Below are positions 26,763-36,348 of a DNA stretch of 61,031 nucleotides, in pieces (the first letter of the stretch is position 1; the number at the start of each line of letters is the position of its first letter). The notes beneath the pieces were generated by a model. That model saw only the letters and a program-made list of their open reading frames with translations. It was not told where the DNA came from and ran no database searches. The DNA comes from Ignavibacteriaceae bacterium (GTDB taxonomy: Bacteria; Bacteroidota; Ignavibacteria; Ignavibacteriales; Ignavibacteriaceae), in the NCBI GenBank assembly GCA_020848375.1, contig JADLAF010000039.1:1-61031 (forward strand), in the 5' to 3' direction. The position numbers and the translations under genes were made by a program.

Positions 26763-29700
26763 TTACATTAGCTAATCATGCAGCCGTTATAAAGATTCTG
26801 CTGTTCCTAGTGATTGCCGGAGCGGGCGGTGAAATCCATTTTGCGCAGAAGCTGGTGCCCCAGTCGGGTCACGCTGCTGCTGTTACGGCAGTGACTTCTT
26901 TTAGTGATAAATTTATCCTTTCCGGAGATCGGCTAGGTAATGTGATTCTGTGGGATGCTGAAACAGGGAGGCAGATAAGAAACTTCAGCGGTCTCAACCG
27001 GGAAGTTTTGAAGATTGCAGTCTCCCCTGACAACAGGCATATTGCGGCTCTTTCAAAAGAAGGAGGTGTTGCCCTCTGGGTGACTTCGTCCGGGGAGAGA
27101 ATAAAACTGGTTACTTACAAAATATTTAATGATTTTGCTTTTGGCAGTGACAGTACGCTGTTATTGGCCTCTCTTAGTAAAGAAGTGTGCAGCATCGGTA
27201 TTGATAAATATGATGATGAGATTAAACATCTTTTTTCATATATAAGACTTAATTCGGCTGACAGAACGGTGGTTTCATCCGTGTTCTCAGTAAGTGACAG
27301 TACCTGGTTTCTTCTTACAGTAACAGATTCAGACGGCGGGGCATATCAGTTGGCGGTTAGTAATTTTCTGAATTTTTCTGGTAAACAGACGTACGACATT
27401 AATGACGGGACCCCCGGCGGACTGGGTATCGCACAGCACGAGCGTTATGCAGGTCTTTCGCTCAAAGGGAATATCCATATTTTGGATGCAGCAGGGGGAC
27501 AGATTCTGACGACTATTGAAACCGGCGGTGATACGATACATGATTTTGCCTTTTCCTCAGATGGTGTTTATCTGGCTGTGCAACAAAACGACTCATCAGC
27601 AGGAGTATGGAATCAGATTACCAGGAAAAGCACGGGAATGGTTATGGTGACGGGTAAGTATATCACCTCGCTGATGATCTCCCCGGACAGGAAATATATA
27701 TATACTGGTTTGGGCACAGGCGAAATTCTTCAGTTTGATTTTAAGACGTTCAGACAGACAAAAGCGTTTAGGTCAACTCTCAGGTTTATAACGGCAATGG
27801 ATTTTTTTGGTAACAGCAATAGTCTGTCCGTGGGTTCACTGGTTCAGGGGGTGAACATACTCCGGTCTGACGGGCGAGTTACAGAAATTTCCACTGATGA
27901 GGAAGGTTTCTTTTATACTTTTGTTTCGCCTGATGAGAAATTTATCGCGGGAATTAATACCGAGTGCGTAGTTCTTTGGGATGCTGAAACCGGAAGTGAA
28001 GTTCACCGCGCAGATAAACCCGAAGGTATGATAAATAGTGCAATATTTTCCCCGGATGGCAGGATGATATACCTTGCCATGCCGGACTCATCGCTGCTTA
28101 TTTTTTCAGTGGCAGAGAAAAAATTTACTAAGCAAAGCGGGTTCAGGGGGGAAGTTTTTCATGTTTCGGTTTCTCCAGACGGAAAAAACATTTTGCTGGG
28201 GGATGAGTGGAACAGATTTAATCTTTACGATGCACAGACCTATGATCTGAAACTTACTCTGGGACCTCATTCAAAATTTATCTATTCCTCCGCGTGGTCA
28301 CCTGACGGAAGCAGCATTGCAACTACCGCGGAAGACTCTATGGTATATATTTGGGAAAGTTCAGGCGGCGAATTGATCGGGAAAATCATAACTGATCATC
28401 TGGTTGTAACCGATGTCAGGTTTTCTCCTGACGGAAAGAAACTGGGGGTTTCAGCCATTGGCGGAGCTGTATATCTTTATGAAACTGAAAATTGGAAGCA
28501 ACTTTATAAGTTTGACAATACAGGTGTATATCTTGGTTTTATTGATTTCTCTGCAGACAGTCGTCTGATAGCGGGAACAACTGCCACCGGACAGCTTCGT
28601 GTATGGAATACTGAAACCGGCAAAGAAGAATTTACTTTTACCGCATTTAATAAAACAGACTGGGCGGTTACGCTGCCTGACGGCAGATTCGATGCAAGTC
28701 AGGAGGGCATGAAGCTGCTGCATTTTGCTAAGGAATATGACGTTATACCTCTTGAATCATTTTTTAATGAAAACTATTTTCCCTCGCTGGCAGGTGAGGC
28801 GCTGCGGGGAACAGTAACACCACTGACAGAAAGTGAAATTCAGGAAAAATTTCTCTTTAAACTTCCGCCGGATATAAAAATCATCTCACCGGGGCGGAAT
28901 ACAAAACTAAAAAGCGGAAAAAACCTGATTGATATTGAAATCGTTGACAGAGGCGGGGGGATAAGGTGGGTGCGGCTTTTTGTTAATGACAAACTAACGG
29001 CTGAGCAGGAGTTTGATTCAAGAGGTGCGCTGGAGGGAGATACACTCTCCCTGGTTTTTGAAACAGAACTTCTGCCAGATACTAATAAAATTACCATTGT
29101 TGCAGCTTCACTGAACGGAATTGAGTCCATGCCGGTCTCAGAATATTATTTTGCGCAGGGTTCAAAACCGCGCAGTAAGTTATATATCGTTGGAATCGGG
29201 ATAAATGATTATCAGAATCAGGCGTATAACCTTAAGAGCGCAAAGACAGATATTGAGATACTTTCAAACAAGTTTAAAGAAGGAACGGTCGGATTCACAG
29301 CGGGTACAACAGAATATCTGATTTTTAATCAAAACGCAAACCGGGGTGAAATTGTTAGTGCTCTTGACTCAGTTGCATCACTTGCACGACCTCAGGATAT
29401 ATTCCTGCTGCTTTATTCCGGGCATGGTGTTTTTCAGAATGATGAAAAAGGGGAAGGTGATTTTTACTTTGTTCTGCACGATATGCAGAATATGTACGCG
29501 GGAGACGCTGCATCTCTGTCGAAGGGAATTTCAGCCAGTGAGCTGAGGGAGCATTCAAGAAAAATCGCAGCCAACAAACAGCTTCTGATTATAGATGCCT
29601 GCCAGGCAGGAGGTGCGGTTGAGGTTTTTGCCATGAGAGGGGTTGAAGAAGAAAAAGCAATTCAGTCACTTGCAAGAAGCTCAGGAATGTTTCTTCTTGC

Positions 29701-29947
29701 TTCATCAGCCCGCAACAGTGCAGCAAAAGAGCTCCCCGCGCTGGGTATGGGTATATATAGCTATGCGCTTTCTGAAGCATTAAACTGTTTGGGCGATTTT
29801 GACAAGGATGGCGTGCTGCTGGTTAAAGAGATGGAGTTTTATGCCCGCAGGAAATTAGAAGAGGTGCAGAAGAAGTATAATCTGACACCACAGTATCCCA
29901 TGAGCTGGATGATGTATCAGGATTTTCCGGTTTCGGTTTGTAAGTGA
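26759..29947 (+). CDS. Exported WD40-repeat caspase-like protease, copy 2
   Basis: 1062 residues. ATG 26759 is chosen because it forms an ATGA overlap with the previous stop, ideal for translational coupling; an in-frame ATG at 26744 would add five residues. A hydrophobic N-terminus (AVIKILLFLVIAGAGG) serves as signal. The plan is the same as copy 1: WD40 repeats, DWAVTLPDGRFDAS, a beta-rich linker, then the caspase domain with His889 in YSGHG and Cys948 in DACQAGG. Both catalytic residues are intact. The two are diverged paralogues from an old tandem duplication. Substrate and trigger are unknown. Confidence 0.85.
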   Translation: MITLANHAAVIKILLFLVIAGAGGEIHFAQKLVPQSGHAAAVTAVTSFSDKFILSGDRLGNVILWDAETGRQIRNFSGLNREVLKIAVSPDNRHIAALSKEGGVALWVTSSGERIKLVTYKIFNDFAFGSDSTLLLASLSKEVCSIGIDKYDDEIKHLFSYIRLNSADRTVVSSVFSVSDSTWFLLTVTDSDGGAYQLAVSNFLNFSGKQTYDINDGTPGGLGIAQHERYAGLSLKGNIHILDAAGGQILTTIETGGDTIHDFAFSSDGVYLAVQQNDSSAGVWNQITRKSTGMVMVTGKYITSLMISPDRKYIYTGLGTGEILQFDFKTFRQTKAFRSTLRFITAMDFFGNSNSLSVGSLVQGVNILRSDGRVTEISTDEEGFFYTFVSPDEKFIAGINTECVVLWDAETGSEVHRADKPEGMINSAIFSPDGRMIYLAMPDSSLLIFSVAEKKFTKQSGFRGEVFHVSVSPDGKNILLGDEWNRFNLYDAQTYDLKLTLGPHSKFIYSSAWSPDGSSIATTAEDSMVYIWESSGGELIGKIITDHLVVTDVRFSPDGKKLGVSAIGGAVYLYETENWKQLYKFDNTGVYLGFIDFSADSRLIAGTTATGQLRVWNTETGKEEFTFTAFNKTDWAVTLPDGRFDASQEGMKLLHFAKEYDVIPLESFFNENYFPSLAGEALRGTVTPLTESEIQEKFLFKLPPDIKIISPGRNTKLKSGKNLIDIEIVDRGGGIRWVRLFVNDKLTAEQEFDSRGALEGDTLSLVFETELLPDTNKITIVAASLNGIESMPVSEYYFAQGSKPRSKLYIVGIGINDYQNQAYNLKSAKTDIEILSNKFKEGTVGFTAGTTEYLIFNQNANRGEIVSALDSVASLARPQDIFLLLYSGHGVFQNDEKGEGDFYFVLHDMQNMYAGDAASLSKGISASELREHSRKIAANKQLLIIDACQAGGAVEVFAMRGVEEEKAIQSLARSSGMFLLASSARNSAAKELPALGMGIYSYALSEALNCLGDFDKDGVLLVKEMEFYARRKLEEVQKKYNLTPQYPMSWMMYQDFPVSVCK

Positions 29948-29954
29948 TACAAGA

Positions 29955-30575
29955 ATGAAAAAAATTACTTTACGCAGACCGTTGATATTCCTTCAGATTT
30001 TTGCAAATATATGGGATATCCCAAAAGATCAGAGAAATAACAACAAAGTTAAGGACATACGTACGCTTCCACGGGGTATTGTTTCGGAAACAGGATATTT
30101 TGATGAGGGTATCTTATTTTTGTCTGATAGTCTGAGAGAGCAGAAAGAGAAAATAATTTCTTCCGGATTTGTGGTGATTACCGATCATCTCAGAAGCCGT
30201 TTTGTGGGAATGACGGATTTTTCACTCTTTACTAATGTAAAACACCCGTGCCAGGTAAGTATTTTTACGGTTCAGATGAATGAAGAGAAACTTTCTCTTT
30301 CACTGAACTATTCTGACAACCGTTCTGTCATTGGTGATCCGGCGAGAGATGACTTCCGGTTTGGCGAAGTGAAACGGGGGGAGTCTCTACGGTTCACACT
30401 CAATTCAAAAAATGATTCTCATGATCAGCGGAAGTATTTTTGGTTTGATTATCTGTTTATGGGGTATGAGAATGTTAATGAAATCGTGTTTGATTCAGCA
30501 AGCAATTTAAGGATCAGCAAACAAATTCCTCAGGCGGCTGATAAAGAGGTGTCTCTGTTAAAGGATATATATTAA
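29955..30575 (+). CDS. Unknown third gene of the WD40-caspase operon
   Basis: 206 residues, 7 bases after copy 2, so almost certainly in the same operon. No family recognised. The N-terminus has a basic start and a hydrophobic patch (PLIFLQIFANIW) but not a convincing signal peptide. The centre is beta-rich (VSIFTVQMNEEKLSLSLNY) and there is an aromatic stretch (KYFWFDYLFMGYENV) at about 160-175. It has one Cys only. It could be a regulator, adaptor or substrate of the caspases, but nothing in the sequence decides. SD is weak, consistent with coupled translation. Confidence 0.6.
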   Translation: MKKITLRRPLIFLQIFANIWDIPKDQRNNNKVKDIRTLPRGIVSETGYFDEGILFLSDSLREQKEKIISSGFVVITDHLRSRFVGMTDFSLFTNVKHPCQVSIFTVQMNEEKLSLSLNYSDNRSVIGDPARDDFRFGEVKRGESLRFTLNSKNDSHDQRKYFWFDYLFMGYENVNEIVFDSASNLRISKQIPQAADKEVSLLKDIY

Positions 30576-30611
30576 GAATGAGGTTCCGGCAATGGCACGC
30601 GGATCGGAAAA

Positions 30612-30718
30612 TAATTAGTAATGAGCAATTAGTAGTTAGTAAACCGGTAAGCGAAGAAAAAGATTTAACTTTTATTTAATAAAATTCACAATTCATAATT
30701 CATAATTCATACTTCATT
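30612..30718. repeat. AT-rich TTAGTAAT and TTCATAATTCATAATTCA repeats
   Basis: Two patches: AATTAGTAATGAGCAATTAG-type at about 30612-30645 and a TATGAATTATGAAT tandem (read on the minus strand) at 30688-30718. The second overlaps the last codons and TGA stop of the minus-strand hydrolase. Confidence 0.75.
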
Positions 30719-31555
30719 CAGGTATTTTCGGTACCACTCTTTTTTAAGGCGTTCTACTTCTTTGCGCTGGTTTTTGAGGTAGTGATCTCCGTTCTCTAGA
30801 ATGACGGTGCGGTGGGTGATTCCCTGATTGGTTAGCAGCTCTGCCATTTGATAAGTTTGGTGCACGGGAACGGTTTTATCACTTCCGCCATGGATTAGTA
30901 AATACTTCACATCTTTTGGGTAGCGTTCCGGGAAATTAACAGCAGTGCGTTTGGCAAGTTCAGTTTCGAAGTCACCATTGGGCACAAGTGCATAGTAGTG
31001 CTCCTTAAAACTAGGGACTTTATCAGAATATTCTTTCAGATTACTGATAGCTCCGACCAGAACAGCGCATTTGAAGTCAGGATCACGCTGCAATGTCAGC
31101 CAGGTCATCATGCCTCCGCGGCTCCATCCCTCAATGCCCCAGCGGGTGGTGTCAGCAAAGGGGAGTTCTTCTGCGGCTTTTTTAAGATTGATAATGTCGT
31201 TTACATCAGCACCGCCAAACTCTTCTTCCCCTTCTCCTTTTATGCTTCCGCGGTAAAACGATGCAAGCACAACATATCCCCATCGCGCCATCTCGCCGTA
31301 CATTCCTTTTGCGGTGAACCGGTCAATTGCTCCGCGGCTTTTTGCTCCGCCCCGGTTCCAGAGGATGCAGGGGAGTTTTGTGCCTACCGGAATATGTTTG
31401 GGATAAGCCAGGAATCCTTTTACTTTATATCCGTCTGAAAGATAGACAATGCTTTCAACGATGGTATTATTCAGAGTTTCTTCAGACCAGCCCGAAACAA
31501 GCATTTTCCGCAGATGTTCAGGCAGATGAATTTCTTCCCGCTCAAGTATTATCAT
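30707..31555 (-). CDS. Alpha/beta hydrolase, prolyl oligopeptidase (S9) type
   Basis: 282 residues. Serine nucleophile S145 in GWSRGGM, acid D226 in GGSDKTV and H258 in GDHYL make a full catalytic triad in the order of the S9 peptidase/acyl-hydrolase fold. An SFYRGS segment precedes it. The N-terminal beta-propeller of true S9 peptidases is absent, so it is a stand-alone hydrolase, possibly an esterase. No signal peptide. Ten bases after the transporter gene. The final residues NEV and the TGA come from the start of a GTATGAATTATGAA repeat. Confidence 0.78.
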   Translation of the reverse strand: MIILEREEIHLPEHLRKMLVSGWSEETLNNTIVESIVYLSDGYKVKGFLAYPKHIPVGTKLPCILWNRGGAKSRGAIDRFTAKGMYGEMARWGYVVLASFYRGSIKGEGEEEFGGADVNDIINLKKAAEELPFADTTRWGIEGWSRGGMMTWLTLQRDPDFKCAVLVGAISNLKEYSDKVPSFKEHYYALVPNGDFETELAKRTAVNFPERYPKDVKYLLIHGGSDKTVPVHQTYQMAELLTNQGITHRTVILENGDHYLKNQRKEVERLKKEWYRKYLNEV

Positions 31556-31565
31556 GTGATACTAA

Positions 31566-32444
31566 TCAGAAAAAGATGAGACCGATTGAGTAGGAAATCA
31601 TTCCGGCGGCAATGGCAGAGGTTAATGTATATACTAGAATCATAAATGAACTTTTAAAGCGTCCCTGCTTTACCAGTAGTATGGGACCGAAACCAGCTCC
31701 CGCGCTCAGTCCCGCGATTGCTGCGCTGAAGGAGAGTCCTGCCTGTATATATCCCGTTGCGATTGCTATGGAAGCTGCGCAATTGGGTATCAGCCCGAAA
31801 AGCGCTGTTACAGGAATTTCGATCAAAGGATATTTTGAAAGTGCTGTGAACGGTCCTGCCGGTCCGACATACTCAAGAATGAGGGCGATAGCGATGGTTG
31901 CGGCAAAAACCCATCCGGTAATTTCAAGAGTCCTGGAAACTGAATGTTTAATCATTTTGATGGTTTCGGAGCCCGATTTCTCCATACCGATATGCACCAG
32001 GTCTTTACGTCCCTCCTCAACGGCTGGGCCGTCATAGAGTTTGCTTTTCACAAAATAGTCAATGGTATATCCGGCTGCTATACCGAGAAGCACTTTGATT
32101 CCTACTATATATAATATAGTATGCCACTGTCCGCCGCTTGCCATCATTACCGGAATCGCTTCGTCTGAAGTTGAAAGATAACTTGCGACCAGGGCTCCTG
32201 CGGTTATCCTTCGGCTGAGGTAGAGTGATGTAAAAAAAACGGACATACCGCACTGGGGAATAAGACCAAACAATGTTGCAGCTACAACTCCGTACTTGCC
32301 TGAAACCCGCAGAAAGGTGAGAAGGTCAAGCGCTTTTTTGTGCCAGAAATATTCCATAAGAAAATAGACGGCAAAAAGCACGGGGATAACCGGAAGTGTG
32401 TCATAAAAAGCATGTTCTATAACATGCATCATCCGTTCAGTCAA
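31566..32444 (-). CDS. Putative heavy-metal (manganese/arsenic) exporter, ArsP_2-like
   Basis: 292 residues with about eight to ten membrane segments arranged as two similar halves. Each half contains a FGLIP(Q/N)C motif (GLIPQCGMSV near 60 and GLIPNCAASI near 220). The first half also has YLSTSDEAIPVM. These are marks of the putative 10-TM metal exporter family, sometimes annotated as manganese transporter. The metal is not known. No yybP-ykoY-like leader was seen upstream. Together with TerC at 35611 it suggests metal export. Confidence 0.7.
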   Translation of the reverse strand: MTERMMHVIEHAFYDTLPVIPVLFAVYFLMEYFWHKKALDLLTFLRVSGKYGVVAATLFGLIPQCGMSVFFTSLYLSRRITAGALVASYLSTSDEAIPVMMASGGQWHTILYIVGIKVLLGIAAGYTIDYFVKSKLYDGPAVEEGRKDLVHIGMEKSGSETIKMIKHSVSRTLEITGWVFAATIAIALILEYVGPAGPFTALSKYPLIEIPVTALFGLIPNCAASIAIATGYIQAGLSFSAAIAGLSAGAGFGPILLVKQGRFKSSFMILVYTLTSAIAAGMISYSIGLIFF

Positions 32445-32513
32445 AAGAGTATTCCGTTTTTACAGATCATCGTCATAAGATGCTATTTATTCCTTTATGA
32501 TTCATTAGTCTGA

Positions 32514-34166
32514 TTATTTTTTGGAAATCGTTTCTGCAATAAGGGCAAACGCCTCATCTCTTGTCATTCCCTCAAGTCCATGAACATTTACAAAATCAAT
32601 CAGACCAAAATGTTTAAACCATGCCGGAATTTCATCTGCTGTCACTATTTTTTCGGGGTGAAAATAATGATCTTCCTCATCAATAAAGATTCCCTTAAGT
32701 GCAAGTTTTTGAATTGCCTTAAAGTGAAGGTTTGACGGGAATAAATCCTTGTAAGGGAAAAGTGATGCACCTGCATCCAGCAGTATATCCTGAACTTCTT
32801 CAGTGGCCACACCGGAGGCGGAACAGTTTTTCTTTATTGACAGTGCAGCAAGAACTCCCGCTGCCTGACCGGTTTGCATAACGCAGGGCTGAAGCCGTGT
32901 GCATCCGTTAACAATGTGAGTTACTGATATGCTTTTCTCTGATGCAATGATGCCCTCATATCCTTCCGGGATAAGTGTTCCGAGAGGAATCTGGAATGGT
33001 GCGTTATCAGGATAGTTTTCTGAAATCCGTTGATCTTCCGGTCCTATGAAAAACTTACTGTGATGATGATCAAGGAAGTAATCACCCACAGCTATAGAAT
33101 CTTTCTGCAGCGGGGGACGGTGTGAACCGCTGACAGGGATAACATCTTCCTCCTTCATCAGGCGGAGTCCTTTTATTCTTCTGCTTTCACGCACGTAAGG
33201 AATGAAAGGGAGAGCATCGTCAGTCGGAAACTCATCTGTTGCCAGCCCCCATTCAGGGTGACCAAGCCGGGTTTGTATATAATGTATAAAGTCGAGCGTC
33301 AGGCGTTTTGCCTGCTCATAGTGCCATTTGCGGTTTGGCAGATTTTCGTATAAATCAATAGTCGTGGGATAATCATTTGAACGGAAGGGCCAGTTCAGCA
33401 GATATTTATCATTCGGCAGAGCAGCATAAGTGATAAAACTTTCGAACGAGTGTAGTTTGTGTCCGAGAATTTTTTCATCAGTTGTATCACAGTGAACATC
33501 AGTTGAATTGATAAACCGCTCCGGGTCATAGTCTGCTGACGGAGCAATGACAGGTGCAGTCCCGTCATACTTCTTAAGAATCGCACAGAATGTTACATCC
33601 TGCACTTCGCCATCCCATTTGTGACATGCATCAGCTTCTCCGGTGTCAGACTTCGCATCACGTCCGAGGCGGTAAGGTATATTGGCAAGTTTAAGAAGAT
33701 CACCAAATTCGGTTGCTTCAATAGTTATTGCTGCGTTAACCTGAACTACAGTACCGTCTTTTCTTTTTACTTCTGCTCCTGTTATGCGGTTTCCGTCCAG
33801 AAGCGGCTTGACTAATGATGACTCAAACCAGATATCAAGCGATTTTTCTTTTGAGGCAATCGTGTGAAGAAACTCTGCGCCCTTCTTTGGTTCAAAGCAG
33901 GTTAAGCTAATCCATCCGGTGAACGTTTTATCTGCTCCGCCGTAGTAGTCTTCAATCATTGACCTCAGTTCAGCAAAAATCCCCCCGCCCACTGCATATT
34001 TGTTTCCGTCAAAAGCTGAAACACCTGCTGCGGTAACCATACCGCCAAGCCAGGGAGTTTCTTCAACCAGGAGAGTTTTGATACCGAGCCGCGCCGCCTG
34101 AATAGCCGCTGACGCCCCGCCGCAGCCCCCGCCTATTACCAGTAGCTGATAGTTGTATATATCCAT
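32514..34166 (-). CDS. FAD-dependent oxidoreductase
   Basis: 550 residues. The N-terminal dinucleotide motif VIGGGCGGAS (about 10-19) and PWLGGMVTAAGVSAFDG match the FAD-dependent oxidoreductase group that includes many uncharacterised Bacteroidota proteins. FAD-binding continues with TIEATEFGDLLKLANIPY and GCTRLQPCVMQTGQAAG. No signal peptide or Tat motif. Nine bases separate it from the upstream lipoprotein gene, so the two are cotranscribed. Substrate unknown. Confidence 0.78.
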   Translation of the reverse strand: MDIYNYQLLVIGGGCGGASAAIQAARLGIKTLLVEETPWLGGMVTAAGVSAFDGNKYAVGGGIFAELRSMIEDYYGGADKTFTGWISLTCFEPKKGAEFLHTIASKEKSLDIWFESSLVKPLLDGNRITGAEVKRKDGTVVQVNAAITIEATEFGDLLKLANIPYRLGRDAKSDTGEADACHKWDGEVQDVTFCAILKKYDGTAPVIAPSADYDPERFINSTDVHCDTTDEKILGHKLHSFESFITYAALPNDKYLLNWPFRSNDYPTTIDLYENLPNRKWHYEQAKRLTLDFIHYIQTRLGHPEWGLATDEFPTDDALPFIPYVRESRRIKGLRLMKEEDVIPVSGSHRPPLQKDSIAVGDYFLDHHHSKFFIGPEDQRISENYPDNAPFQIPLGTLIPEGYEGIIASEKSISVTHIVNGCTRLQPCVMQTGQAAGVLAALSIKKNCSASGVATEEVQDILLDAGASLFPYKDLFPSNLHFKAIQKLALKGIFIDEEDHYFHPEKIVTADEIPAWFKHFGLIDFVNVHGLEGMTRDEAFALIAETISKK

Positions 34167-34175
34167 GATATTTGC

Positions 34176-35402
34176 TTACCTGTAGCCGATATATTTTAAA
34201 AGGAAATCAGAAACCACCCATTTGCTTCCGTCAACGTCAATGGCGACCGAAAGCGCTGATGCGGACGGCATACCGGAGTTTTCCCGTATATACTGCCTCC
34301 ACCTGCTGCCATCACGAAACATAAGTCCGGCATCAGCAGTGGTTACCCAGGGGTTGTTGTATTTGTCAAAAGTGATAGAGGTTGCTATTGAGCTGCGGAA
34401 TCCGGAGTTAAACCTGGTGATATTGCTCAGCGAGCCGTTGGTGATACGGGTAAGACCGCCTCCTCCGTTGTAGTTACCGCTGGCTATCCAGATATTACCG
34501 TTCCGGTCGGCGGTAATCTGACGGATAAAATTACTGACCAATCCTTTGTTGAAGTTGTTAAAGGATTCAAATGTGGTGCCGTCAAACTTATATATACCCA
34601 CACCCCACGTGCCGGCCCAGATATTCCCATCAGCATCGGCAAAAAGAGCGGAAACACTGTCCGAGGGAATGTCAGAGTTGCCAGTGTTATATATACGAAA
34701 TGCTGCGCCATCAAAAGCAACAAGACCGCCGGTGTTGGTACCGATCCAGATTCTACCCTGTCTGTCTGAGGTAATCGCGTTGATGTAATCTGACGGAAGT
34801 CCGGAATTAGCAGTGTTATAAACCGTCCAGGCCGAGCCGTCAAACCGTGCAACCCCTGCATCAGTAGCCAGCCAGAGAACACTGCCTGTTTTGTGCATAT
34901 CGTTTATCATGTTTGAGGGCAGCGGCGAATTTGTACTTGTATAATTTGTCCAGACAGCATTATTAAAAACCACCAGCCCGAACCAGGTAGCGCTGAGGTA
35001 CTTTACCCCGGCTGAGTCAATCAGCACTTTGTTGAATGAGTTTGTCGGGATAGGATGAGTGCTTTTGTCAAAAGTCTGCCACCAGAATGCGGGATCTTCG
35101 CGCATCTCAACTGTGATGGTATCAGTTATCCCGCGTTTTATGAGGTAGTAATAGGTGGTATCAAGATAATGAGTGAGGTTAAGGTCTATACGGTAGAAGC
35201 CGGGCTCAAGTTCTGAAAAATCTCCCGGAGAGGTTCTTCCGGAGAGCCTGTTGTTAACAATGATATTTGCATTTTGGGGCTCTGTGTTTATCAGGAGGGT
35301 GCTTTTATCCAATCCTGGAAGCACAGGAGGTCCCTCCTCTTGGCAGGAAACAAGGATAAGGGATAAAAACAAGATGATGCTAACGCTAAAAAAGGGCTTC
35401 AA
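34176..35402 (-). CDS. PEGA-domain lipoprotein with sensor-type beta-propeller
   Basis: 408 residues. A lipoprotein signal ends in LVSC with Cys20 acylated. A PEGA-like domain (about 35-100: LLINTEPQNANIIVNNRLSG) is followed by about five two-component-regulator propeller repeats with NG(N/R)IW(I/A)G-type motifs (for example RQGRIWIGTNTGG, DGNIWAGTWGVG). Those repeats usually belong to sensor histidine kinases, but no kinase is attached here. An envelope sensor or structural propeller is likely. First gene of a four-gene minus-strand run. Confidence 0.75.
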   Translation of the reverse strand: MKPFFSVSIILFLSLILVSCQEEGPPVLPGLDKSTLLINTEPQNANIIVNNRLSGRTSPGDFSELEPGFYRIDLNLTHYLDTTYYYLIKRGITDTITVEMREDPAFWWQTFDKSTHPIPTNSFNKVLIDSAGVKYLSATWFGLVVFNNAVWTNYTSTNSPLPSNMINDMHKTGSVLWLATDAGVARFDGSAWTVYNTANSGLPSDYINAITSDRQGRIWIGTNTGGLVAFDGAAFRIYNTGNSDIPSDSVSALFADADGNIWAGTWGVGIYKFDGTTFESFNNFNKGLVSNFIRQITADRNGNIWIASGNYNGGGGLTRITNGSLSNITRFNSGFRSSIATSITFDKYNNPWVTTADAGLMFRDGSRWRQYIRENSGMPSASALSVAIDVDGSKWVVSDFLLKYIGYR

Positions 35403-35610
35403 ACGAGTCTGAATTTAATGAAAATAAGGACAAATATAAGGATTAGGACCATGAATTACACGCTGAAACACAAATAGGATCGCGGATTAAACGGATGACT
35501 CTGATTAATAGTTTTGCCATGGATTACATTGATTATCAAAAATTCTTAGACATGGCACGCAAAGAATTTCGGCGCGGATAGTTAAAATGAAGACCGTTTA
35601 GAGTAATCCG
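35403..35610. repeat. GATCGCGGATTA / GAATTACAC repeat-derived spacer
   Basis: Contains ATGAATTACACGCTGAAACACAAA, GGATCGCGGATTAAACGG and GCCATGGATTACATTGATTATC phrases, related to 18011-18101 and 59520-59575. No gene. Confidence 0.55.
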
Positions 35611-36348
35611 TCATACCTCCTTAAATTGTGTTCTCAGTTTCACCGGTTCAATTTGTTTCCTTCGAGTGGTGCGGAGGTTAAGCATTTCAACTAAGAAGGA
35701 AAAAGCCATGGCAAAGTATATATATCCTTTCGGGATGTGCGTTTCAATTCCTTCTGCAACAAGCGTGACCCCGATGAGCATGAGAAAACTGAGCGCCAGC
35801 ATCTTAATGGTCGGGCGCTGGTTAACATAATCGCTTATTTTGGCCATAAAGAACATCATAAACACAATGGATACAACCACCGCGGTAATCATGATCCATA
35901 TTTCACTGACCATCCCAACGGCGGTAATAACCGAATCAAGTGAAAAAATAATATCAAGTAAAACGATCTGAACGATAATGCTGCCAAAAGATGAAGCGGT
36001 AACTTTTTTCTCCCCCGCGCCTTCCTCTCCCTCCAGCTTTTCATGAATTTCGTGAGTGCTCTTTGCAATCAGGAACAGACCTCCGGTGATGAGAATTACA
36101 TCTCTCCCTGAAATTTCATTACCCATTACAGTAAAAAGCGGAGCTACAAGTTTCATGATGAGTGTAATGGAAAACAGAAGTAAGATACGGGTTACCAGTG
36201 CCAGCCCCAGCCCTATTATCCGTGCCTTTGCCTGCTGTTCGGCTGGCAGCTTGGATGAAAGTATGGAAATGAAAATGATGTTGTCAATCCCGAGAACAAT
36301 CTCAAGGGCGACAAGAGTTAACAGAGCAACAATAATCTCTGCGTTCAC
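35611..36348 (-). CDS. TerC-family integral membrane protein (metal/tellurite)
   Basis: 245 residues, about seven membrane segments. The two TerC motifs are EIVLGIDNIIF near 15-25 and DIIFSLDSVITAVGM near 135-150, with the conserved Asp residues in membrane segments. TerC/Alx/MeeF proteins export manganese or give tellurite resistance and help metalate exoenzymes. It stands alone with 200-300 bases on both sides. No riboswitch-like leader was recognised. Confidence 0.85.
   Translation of the reverse strand: MNAEIIVALLTLVALEIVLGIDNIIFISILSSKLPAEQQAKARIIGLGLALVTRILLLFSITLIMKLVAPLFTVMGNEISGRDVILITGGLFLIAKSTHEIHEKLEGEEGAGEKKVTASSFGSIIVQIVLLDIIFSLDSVITAVGMVSEIWIMITAVVVSIVFMMFFMAKISDYVNQRPTIKMLALSFLMLIGVTLVAEGIETHIPKGYIYFAMAFSFLVEMLNLRTTRRKQIEPVKLRTQFKEV

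Noticed and set aside
23655-30575. Cytoplasmic abortive-infection caspase system
   Set aside because: Both caspase proteins carry N-terminal signal sequences and there is no adjacent phage-sensing gene, so an antiphage role is not supported.
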